Source of the DNA: CANHEE01 sp043777755 | Lineage (GTDB): Bacteria > Bacteroidota > Bacteroidia > Chitinophagales > Saprospiraceae | Direction: 5' to 3' | NCBI GenBank assembly: GCA_043777755.1 | Contig: JAYWHK010000256.1 | Coordinates: forward strand, 1-7,449 | Length of the DNA: 7,449 nucleotides | Shown: one piece after another, positions 1 to 7,000 of the stretch | How the letters are laid out: every line of letters begins with the position of its first letter | How positions within the stretch are numbered: the first letter of the stretch is position 1 | Notes under the pieces: generated by a model | The model's input: the letters and a program-made list of their open reading frames with translations, nothing else | What the model was told of the DNA's origin: nothing | The model's database searches: none | Made by a program: the position numbers and the translations under genes

Positions 1-75
1 ATCAATTTTTTATTTTTATAAAAATTATAAAAAAATTATAAAATTTTAGTGTCAAAAAAAATTATGCCTAAAATT

Positions 76-1640
76 TCAAAAACTGGAACATCGAGTATCC
101 ATTGTTTTGTCCAAAGTACCCGCCAAAGAAGAACCCCAATGTGGCGTATTGCAAGTGATAAGGCGATTGACATTTTCATTACCCTTCTCATTGATGTGAT
201 AACGGGCCAAAATTCCACCCATGCTATGTCCAGAAATATCTACTTTTTTTACTGATATTTTTCCACTCAAAGCATTAGTGAGTAGTTTATCAATTTCAGT
301 TTTTACTTGTGTAAAGGTTGGATTAAAAGAACTGCATGGTGGAAATTTTGGATTTGCAATAAGCGTATTTTGGTAATTTTTCTTGCCTTTTAAAAAAGAA
401 ACAAAGCTGCCCAAGTTCCATTACCGTCACCACCAAGCCCATGAATAAGTAGAATTGGCGGTGGCACGAGTTGAAGGCGGAAGGAATGTAAAACTTCATT
501 TTTGTCCGAAACCACCTCAATATCTATAAAATTTTGCTCTGATTCTGAAAGATAAGTTGGATGTTGATAAGCAAAGCGAATGTCATTAGCATTTTTTTGC
601 AAAATTGAAAACACACCGTCGTGTTCTTTGCTTTTAGGATTTTTAATTTTCAGCTCTGCTATGGTAGTAATTTCATTTTCAATCTTAAAAATGGTAATGT
701 CTTTACTGCCTTCGCAAGCAATTTTTACACCTTTTTCGGCAGCTGTAACCTTCTCTCCAAACGGAATACTAAGCTCTCGTTTTTCCAACTCTTTTTCACC
801 ATTTTGGTTTTTATGGAATATGGTAAGCGTCCGAGTTTGTAACAGACATTTCAATTCGTGTTTAATCACACCTTTTTGCTTGACCACAAAAAAAACTTCG
901 CCTTTATCTTTGATACTTGGCGCACGATACCTGTAGCTGATACTATCATTGCTTTTGGCAATTTGAGTAAGTTCGCCAAACTTGCTTTTATCGCCACTTG
1001 CATCTTTCAAACTCAATTCAATCTCTTTTCCTTTTAGCTTAAAAATAGTGGCTTCGGTGCTATCTGCCATTATTTTAAAATTATCCAAACTGATGTCTTT
1101 TTTATCTAATTTTTGAGAAAAAAGCATTGAATTGTCTTTTGACTTCCTTACTTCTAAAGAAATTGGATTAAATTCGATGAAAATTCGTTTAACTCGCAAA
1201 ATTTCAACCCCATTAATTAAAATCTTTTTAGGCTTAAAACCTGATTCAATAGTAAAAATATGATTATAATCACCTCCGCTAGGTATATTAATACTCTTTT
1301 TTAAATTATTTTCACCAATTACAGATAAGACAGAGCAGCAGCCCCAACCATTGATAGTAATGCTACTTACTTCACAATGACCGATTTTACTCAAATCAAT
1401 TTCTAAGTCACAATTTGAAATTTTTATGTCATCATTATTGACAGTATAATTTTTATAGTTCAAAAAATTTTCAAAAAAAGTAAAAACATAGCCATCATCA
1501 ACATAGGTGTCTGTACCAGTTTTGACCAATTTATCAATCAATGTATCTGTTTTAGTACAAGTATTGACTTGTGCAGTGCTTTTTAAGCAAAAAAGTAAAA
1601 TAAAAATAGTAAGTAATGACTTTAAAAGTTGTATTTGCAT
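76..1640 (-). pseudogene. Secreted lipase-like alpha/beta-hydrolase, frameshifted and truncated
   Basis: The first frame (1640-390) starts at ATG with a signal peptide (MQIQLLKSLL through STAQ). It continues with about 370 beta-rich residues of unknown family and reaches the oxyanion-type motif LLIHGLGG at residues 396-403, then stops at TAA (390-392). The downstream frame (open from 420 to TGA at 76-78) carries the rest of the hydrolase core: GSFVSFLKGKK, the nucleophile elbow GHSMGG with Ser at 223-225, and NTPHWGS. The two frames overlap only at 390-420. Adding one G to the GGG run (CCC at 410-412 on the plus strand) would give a continuous TWGSFVSFLK, as expected for lipases. The C-terminus ends about 48 residues after the nucleophile, before the usual catalytic Asp and His, so the enzyme would probably be inactive even if the shift were bridged. 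A sequencing error or a programmed -1 shift at the T6 run (392-397) are alternatives. Confidence 0.8.
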
Positions 1641-1675
1641 CTGTTTGGAAATTTTTTTTTTTATTTAAATAGAGC

Positions 1676-1697
1676 GAGAAAAGGCGTGCCTTTTCTC
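1676..1697. repeat. Isolated copy of the palindromic repeat head
   Basis: Arms GAGAAAAGGC (1676-1685) and GCCTTTTCTC (1688-1697) pair perfectly around a central GT. The inner part is the same AAAGGCGTGCCTTT element that heads the first 48-bp unit at 3308-3321. It sits in the 63-base gap between the T9SS type A protein gene and the hydrolase gene. Neither strand has a clear U-run after it, so it is a weak terminator at best and more like a dispersed intergenic palindrome. Confidence 0.8.
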
Positions 1698-1703
1698 TAT
1701 GGT

Positions 1704-3182
1704 TTATTGTTTTACAATTTTTTTCACAAATAAAACAGCTTTATCTGTGCTTAATTTGAGTAAATAAATACCTGTCCGAAGTCCTGTACAATCCAATTGC
1801 GAAAAAGGATTATTGATTACAGTTTGTAGTACAATTCGTCCTGTAATATCACTAAATTCTGCAAGATATTCATGGCTTGAATTTGTTTGGATTTCTAAAT
1901 AATCAACGATTGGATTTGGAAAAACCAAAATATCAGTATCGTTTTGTTCTTCTGTATTGACAGAATTGGCAACGGTAATGGTAATTTCAGTTTCGTCAAA
2001 AACCAAACCTAACGCCCCCTTTACTTTCAAAGTGTGCTTGCCTACGCTTAGATTTGGAGGTGTTTTATATGTATTTGTACTACTCGCTACCAGTTTTCCA
2101 TCAAGCTGCCATTCGTAAGTGCGACTTAAATCTGTCATAGTGTAAGAAGAAACTGTATTGGTAGATGAAAGTTTAAATGCCCCTTTTATGAGTGTTTCTG
2201 GACTAACTTCAAGGTAAGTTCCCAACGCATTTTCATTGTTTTGAGCATCTTTTACAAGTAAATCAATCGGTTTGACATTGATACTACTTACTTTAAAACT
2301 CAAATCGCCATTCAAATGGGAGAAACTCAGCGGACTGTTGATGGGACTATACGACCCTTTATTCCAAACGGATACGGGAATATTAAAAGGTTGATTTGGA
2401 ATAAAACGGGTTGATAAACCATTATAAGCGTAAAAAACAGGTTGGTTAGGATTATCACTCGGAGGCTTTTGCACATCTGTATATGATTCTACAAAGCTAA
2501 CATTTCCAAGTGAATTTTTCGTCCATAATGCTATTGTATAAGGTTCTGCGCAACAAGAAGTCACTGGAAGTTCACTTTTCCATACCGTAGGTATAGGATT
2601 GGTTATAGCAGAACCTAACTGAACGTGCTTGTCTGTTATCGTTCCACTATTCGCTTGTGCTCCAGCATTCAAATGTTCATTCCATTTTAATAAATATGGG
2701 CTTTGAGAAGATGCGAAAGCAACTGCAATACCATGAGAAACAAGTGACATCGGAAATATTTTTGCATTGGGATCAGGATTCAATGTTGCCAGACTATTGA
2801 AAAGAGCGTTATCTCCACAAGGTGGAATATTAGGGAGAAAGTTGTTATTCTGAACTTCTAAGTAGGTTTCCACCTTTGCTTGGTCTGTTGGGTCACAGGC
2901 ATTCGTAAGGTATATGTGAACTCTTTGCGCACCCGTACACGTTCTAATGTCTTTTTGTAAAACCAAACCATTGGCATCAAAACTAAAAATGATTGGTACT
3001 GCACAAGCAGCACCTTCTACAAAAGAACCCGCATCAAAGTCAGCAGCTCGTATAAAACTGGAATTGGGTGTCATATTTACTGCCAAACCATGCTTTATGA
3101 CAGGTATAATGTTTGAAAATGCAGAAAAATGAAATAAAACCCCTAAAATACAATAGAGGTACAAGGTAATTAATTTTTTCAC
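1704..3182 (-). CDS. Secreted protein with T9SS type A sorting domain
   Basis: The product has 492 residues. The start is GTG at 3180-3182. An in-frame TAA lies just upstream (3195-3197) and the next Met is residue 37, beyond the signal peptide, so GTG is the only sensible start. Residues 1-23 are a signal peptide (MKK, a hydrophobic core, SAFS). Residues of about 30-110 contain GLAVNMTP and DFDAGSF followed by several Cys, a pattern I associate with Ig-like modules of Bacteroidota surface proteins. A second Cys-containing stretch, including SCCAEPY, lies near 200-240. A Ser/Asn/Thr-rich beta region follows, with an Ig-like YEWQLDGK segment at about 354-361. Residues of about 416-492 form a type A sorting domain: VFPNP, an ITGR motif, GIYLLKL and a basic end. 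No catalytic signature is visible, so adhesive or structural work at the cell surface is inferred. The gene has its own promoter. The hydrolase gene follows after a 63-base gap. Confidence 0.88.
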   Translation of the reverse strand: MKKLITLYLYCILGVLFHFSAFSNIIPVIKHGLAVNMTPNSSFIRAADFDAGSFVEGAACAVPIIFSFDANGLVLQKDIRTCTGAQRVHIYLTNACDPTDQAKVETYLEVQNNNFLPNIPPCGDNALFNSLATLNPDPNAKIFPMSLVSHGIAVAFASSQSPYLLKWNEHLNAGAQANSGTITDKHVQLGSAITNPIPTVWKSELPVTSCCAEPYTIALWTKNSLGNVSFVESYTDVQKPPSDNPNQPVFYAYNGLSTRFIPNQPFNIPVSVWNKGSYSPINSPLSFSHLNGDLSFKVSSINVKPIDLLVKDAQNNENALGTYLEVSPETLIKGAFKLSSTNTVSSYTMTDLSRTYEWQLDGKLVASSTNTYKTPPNLSVGKHTLKVKGALGLVFDETEITITVANSVNTEEQNDTDILVFPNPIVDYLEIQTNSSHEYLAEFSDITGRIVLQTVINNPFSQLDCTGLRTGIYLLKLSTDKAVLFVKKIVKQ

Positions 3183-3226
3183 GATTAATGTTTTTTAAAA
3201 TTTGAGAAAAATTGATTTATATTTTG

Positions 3227-3256
3227 CAAAAATATAAAAATATAATATAAAATCAA
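3227..3256 (-). promoter_or_regulatory. Bacteroidota-type promoter for the 492-residue T9SS protein gene
   Basis: On the minus strand TTG (3256-3254) is followed after 19 bases by TATTTTTG (3234-3227), a full match to the TAnnTTTG -7 element used by the primary sigma factor of Bacteroidota, at the expected spacing. It lies 44 bases upstream of the GTG start, leaving a leader of roughly 35-40 bases. The surrounding DNA is AT-rich, so the match is not proof. Confidence 0.6.
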
Positions 3257-3307
3257 TATTTTTATATTATGTTTTTACAAATATCTATGTATTTTATTGC
3301 GTATAGG

Positions 3308-3425
3308 AAAGGCGTGCCTTTTGTCAAAAACGTTGGGTATTGCGTAGAGTAGAGAAAAGGTACGCCTTTTCTCGAAAAACGTAGGGCATTGCGTAGGGCG
3401 ATAAAAGGCGTACCTTTTCTCTACG
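3308..3425. repeat. 48-bp tandem repeat headed by a short palindrome, about 2.4 copies
   Basis: Units begin with AAAGG at 3308, 3356 and 3404, exactly 48 bases apart. Each starts with a palindromic head (AAAGGC/GCCTTT arms in unit 1; GAGAAAAGG/CCTTTTCTC arms at 3352-3360 and 3365-3373 in unit 2; AAAAGG/CCTTTT arms in unit 3). Units 1 and 2 continue with a shared tail, AAAAACGT(T/A)GGG(T/C)ATTGCGTAG. The third copy breaks off into the TTAGG array. The centre of the palindrome differs between copies (GT, TACG, CGTA) while the arms are kept, which suggests selection or copying of the fold. No protein is encoded. Confidence 0.85.
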
Positions 3426-3447
3426 TTAGGTTAGGTTAGGTTAGGTT
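3426..3447. repeat. TTAGG pentanucleotide array
   Basis: Four perfect TTAGG units (3426-3445) plus TT. The array continues directly from the ACGTTAGG of the third 48-bp unit, which suggests that it arose by slippage within that unit. It lies in noncoding DNA between a terminator and a promoter. Confidence 0.9.
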
Positions 3448-3454
3448 TTTACAT

Positions 3455-3494
3455 AAAAAAACCTTCGACAAAAGAGTTGTCGAAGGTTTTTTTT
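3455..3494 (-). terminator. Strong bidirectional rho-independent terminator
   Basis: A perfect 10-bp stem, CCTTCGACAA (3462-3471) with TTGTCGAAGG (3477-3486), encloses a 5-base loop. It is flanked by A7 (3455-3461) and T8 (3487-3494), so it has a U-tract when read on either strand. It ends the transcript of the 120-residue sorting-domain gene and separates it from the gene starting at 3182. Confidence 0.92.
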
Positions 3495-3560
3495 ATCGTT
3501 TGTTATTTTTTAATTTTCCCTAAAAAAATTCTATTTAAGACATGGATAAAACGCTGCGTT

Positions 3561-3923
3561 TTATTTTGTCAGTTGCAAATAACCAGTATGAACTGTGCCT
3601 CGTCCGTCGTCAAAGACGTAATAGTACATTTCTTCGGCTAAGGTCTGACCGTCTTTTTTGCCGTCCCAAGTGTTGAAATAATATTCTGTATGATAGACCA
3701 AAAGTCCATTTTTATCAAAAATATACAATTCATTGCTTGGAAATTGCTCAATGTTTTGAATCACAAAAATATCATTCACGCCATCTCCATTCGGAGAAAT
3801 CGAGGATTGTATGATTGCCATTTCTGTAGGAGTAAAAAGGTTTTTGTTGGTCGTGTCTGCTGCTTGTGCAAAGACAGAGGTTGCCAACGAAAGACAAACG
3901 ATAACAAATAATTTTATTTTCAT
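3561..3923 (-). CDS. Small secreted protein: signal peptide plus stand-alone T9SS type B sorting domain
   Basis: The product has 120 residues. Residues 1-19 are a signal peptide (basic MKIK, a hydrophobic core, and likely cleavage after SVFA). Residues 20-41 are a short linker. Residues 42-120 form a complete type B (CHU_C) sorting domain: SPNGDGVND at 43-51, an N-x-W-D-G motif at 84-88, Y-x-F-D-D-G-x-G at 102-109, and GYLQLTK at the end. It aligns along its whole length with the last 80 residues of the upstream adhesin. There is almost no passenger, whereas type B domains usually terminate proteins of many hundreds of residues. It could be a minimal secreted protein, a helper or competitor in T9SS export or anchoring, or the remnant of a larger gene that lost its middle. 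The intact frame and signal peptide favour a real gene. A terminator lies 67 bases past its stop codon. Confidence 0.88.
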   Translation of the reverse strand: MKIKLFVIVCLSLATSVFAQAADTTNKNLFTPTEMAIIQSSISPNGDGVNDIFVIQNIEQFPSNELYIFDKNGLLVYHTEYYFNTWDGKKDGQTLAEEMYYYVFDDGRGTVHTGYLQLTK

Positions 3924-3927
3924 AATT

Positions 3928-3958
3928 TAAAAATAGTAGTTTATTAAGTTAAAACAAA
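3928..3958 (-). promoter_or_regulatory. Possible Bacteroidota promoter for the mini sorting-domain gene
   Basis: On the minus strand TTTG (3958-3955) is followed after 19 bases by TATTTTTA (3935-3928), one mismatch from the TAnnTTTG -7 consensus. The -7 box ends only four bases before the ATG at 3923, so the transcript would be almost leaderless. The -33 box overlaps the outer arm of the preceding hairpin. The match may be chance in AT-rich DNA. Confidence 0.3.
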
Positions 3959-3997
3959 TGGAGCGTGGCATTTTTCAAATGCCACGCTGCTCATTTG
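3951..3997 (-). terminator. Long hairpin downstream of the adhesin, probable terminator
   Basis: A 12-bp perfect stem (AGCGTGGCATTT at 3962-3973 with its complement at 3977-3988) has a 3-base loop. It extends outward through CAAATG at 3955-3960 and CATTTG at 3992-3997, with a two-base bulge. Read on the minus strand the hairpin is followed by TTTT (3951-3954) and AT-rich sequence. It lies 18 bases past the adhesin stop codon, in the 91-base gap before the next gene. The U-run is short, so partial termination or mRNA 3'-end protection is also possible. Confidence 0.6.
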
Positions 3998-4014
3998 GTA
4001 TTCATATACTCAAA

Positions 4015-7000
4015 TTATCTTCTAATCTGAACGTAACCCGCTTTTTTCTCGCCTTTTCCATCTTCAAACAAGTAGAAGTATGTACCGTCAGGTAAGTTTT
4101 TGCTGTTCCACGTTCCGTTCCAATCGTTGCGGTATCCTTCTTTATCGAAGACAACAACACCTTGACGGTTGAATACTGTCACTCTATTGTCTGGATAATT
4201 CTGGATTCCTTTAATTTCAAAGTAATCATTTACATTGTCACCGTTTGGAGAGAAACCATTATAGACAACGATGTCGTTACAAGTTACATTCACCAAAACT
4301 GATGCTGTGCTACAACCGCCGTTTGTACAGATGCTGTATGTAAATTCGTCCGCAGCATTGTCGTCACAATAGTCTTTCAATGGTGTATAAACGATTTTAC
4401 CGTTTGCCAAGATTTCTACTGTACCGTACTTAGGATTTTCAACTACTTCTAATTTTGTCAATAAAGACTTCAATGTATCATTTGCCATTACATCAATTTC
4501 CACTGCTTGGTTTGGCTTCGTTTTCACGATGTCAGCCAATGCTTTTGGAGGATTGATAGACTGAACTTTTGCAAGTACTGTAATCTGGAAGAATGTAGTA
4601 TCAGAAATACCTCTATCGTCCGTAATTACGTAAGCTGCTTCGTCTGTTCCACCTGCTTCAATACCCAAACAAGTAATACAACGTGAGTTTGGTACTTTTG
4701 TAAAGATTGCGTGTTCGCCAGATTTTGAAGGCCAGATGTTTTTAATATCCTTAATGTTGCCTACCAATTCAGCGATGTCCAAACAAATCGTATCCAATTG
4801 ACTTACATAAACAGTATCTTTGATTGTTCTTGCTGTTACGCAATATACTTTCACATCAACTGTATCACGACAACCGTCTTTTGATTTGAACACTAAAGTA
4901 TGAATACCTTGTGGCAATTCTAACGTTGTACCTTTTGTAGAAGCTGCTGTTTTGCCAGTGTAAGGAATATTCAAGTCTGTAATTGTATAATCTGCAATTG
5001 TTGCAAAAGGAATTTCAACATCTAACTTTGCAGGTGTTCCACAAGCGGTGCTTAGGAACAAACTACGGGCAGCAATGAATGACTTACAATTTGCTGGCGG
5101 TGGCGTACAAGTTACGGTAATCGTAATCTCATCAGAACAACCTGTTGCTTTGTTTGTCACTTTAATTGCGTGCGTACCTTTTGCTAATTTCAATGCTACT
5201 CCTTGAGGAATCAATTGTGTATTCAAATCCAACTTAGAAATAACTGTACCAGTCTTGATTTCGAGTGCGCTGTAGAATTTCTTACGGTCACCTCCAACAA
5301 TATTTGTTCCAGTAGCTTTCCAGTTTCCAGTAGCGTCCCAAGTATTCATTTTTGTAGCCAAATCTGCAAAACTTGTGAATGTAGCCGTGTAGTCAGTACC
5401 GTTTATTGTCCATTTGGTCAATTCGTGGCTTGCTGCTGTTGGTACAATTCCTGTGTTATACATGAATGAGCTATCAAAATCACAACCTTTGAAACCTGCT
5501 GTATAAGCTGCTCCATTGTTTGTAATCTCATACTTTCCAGCTGTAATGTCAGCGATTGCGATTGGCATACAGTATTCTGCATAACCTGCACAATCCGCTA
5601 AATCACGAGAATCAGTTGTTGCTGCAAAAAGTCCTAAATCACCAACTGCTTTCACATTGAATGTGAATGTTGCAGTACAAGAAGGATTAGCTTTGCGAGA
5701 AACGACTACTTTGTAGTCACCTGCTGCCAAATCTTTTGCAGATGCAGAAGTTGAAACTGCTGGTGTCCAAGCAAAGTTGTATTCTGTATTTCCACCGTTC
5801 ATTGTCAAGTTAATTACACCATTTGTTTTTCCACAAGAAGCATCAGTGATTTTATTATCATCTAATACAGGCGTTACACAAGGGCAATTTGCTTTTTTCA
5901 CTGTGAAATTAAATTCAGCTGTACAATTTGGATCAGCTTTGCGAGAAATGACTACTTTGTAATCACCTGCTGCTAAACCTGTTGCTGTATTTGAAGTAGA
6001 AGTTGTTGCTGGTAACCATACGAAGTTGTAATCCGCTACGTTTCCAGTTACTGTCAATGTAATGCTACCATCGCTGGCAGCGCAAGACGCATCTACTACT
6101 TTTTGATCTGTCAATGCAGGTTTAATACAAGGGCAATCTGCTGCGATTTTTACAGTAATCACTTTTGACAAACAAGCGTCAGAAACAGTTACTACATAAT
6201 CACCAGCTGCCAAAGAACCACGTGCCGAACCAACAAAACCATCAGCCCAAGTGTAAGTGTATTTCGCAGGTCCCATATTTACAGAGCCTGATTTTGTATT
6301 ACAATTGTCTGCTTTTGTTACAACATCAATATTATCCGTAATTGTACCACCGTTTGTAATCTTCTTCGTTACTTTTACAGAAGCTGTTGCAGTGTTGCCA
6401 CAAGCGTCAGTTGCTGTCCAAGTGTAAGTTGTTACTTCTGTACAAGCCAACGTTTCGGTCTTTTTATCAGAAATTAATTTCACGTTATCGTCACAATCAT
6501 CAGTTGCTTTTACTACGAATACAGGTTCTGCATCGCCAGTATTTAAAGTAACATCACTTGGCACACCGACTAACTCAGGTTTTGCATTATCCGTGCGTGT
6601 GATTGTTTGTGTTTTAACACTAATATTACCACAACTGTCTGCTGCTGACCATGTACGAACAGTAATCGTTGTACAAGCCGAAGCTGAAGAAGTTTTTTCA
6701 TCATAAGTAACAGTTACAGGAAGATCAGCACCAGCACAGTTTTTATCTGTAGCTGTTACCTTTGGCGCAGCTGGAAGCGGAGCTTTACAAGCAAGCGTTA
6801 AGTCCGTAGGAACGCCAGCAAGTGTTGGCGCAACTTTGTCCACTAACTTCATGTAAATACCTAACTTAGCTACATTTCCACATTCATCTTCTGCAATCCA
6901 TTCGCAGTACAATAAGTATTTGTAACCGTTTTTGCAATCAGGAGAACCATCAATACGGCTATCCACAAATTCGATTTTCTTGTTGTTCTTACGTACTTTC

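Noticed and set aside
1..75. AT-rich left end as an origin or regulatory region
   Set aside because: Only homopolymer-like A/T runs are visible; no iterons, DnaA boxes or promoter can be supported.
36..218. A third minus-strand frame reaching past the end of the hydrolase remnant
   Set aside because: It overlaps the GHSMGG/TPHWGS frame and contains no recognisable continuation of the hydrolase, so a second frameshift is not supported.
49..936. Open frames on the plus strand opposite the hydrolase gene
   Set aside because: They lie antisense to a gene with clear signal-peptide and hydrolase motifs and show no domain or signal of their own.
3306..3425. CRISPR-like array
   Set aside because: The 48-bp units are contiguous tandem copies without unique spacers, and there are no cas genes in the window.
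3426..3447. Telomere-like repeat as a sign of a linear replicon or eukaryotic DNA
   Set aside because: There are only four units, they are internal to the sequence, and they are explained by slippage in a bacterial intergenic repeat; all genes are of Bacteroidota type.
3547..3563. Short inverted repeat TAAAACG/CGTTTTA overlapping the stop codon of the small sorting-domain gene
   Set aside because: Seven-base arms in AT-rich DNA are easily chance, and a much stronger terminator follows at 3455-3494.
5203..5962. Plus-strand open frames opposite the adhesin
   Set aside because: Their residues reflect the repetitive codons of the adhesin read backwards; no start context or family features are seen.
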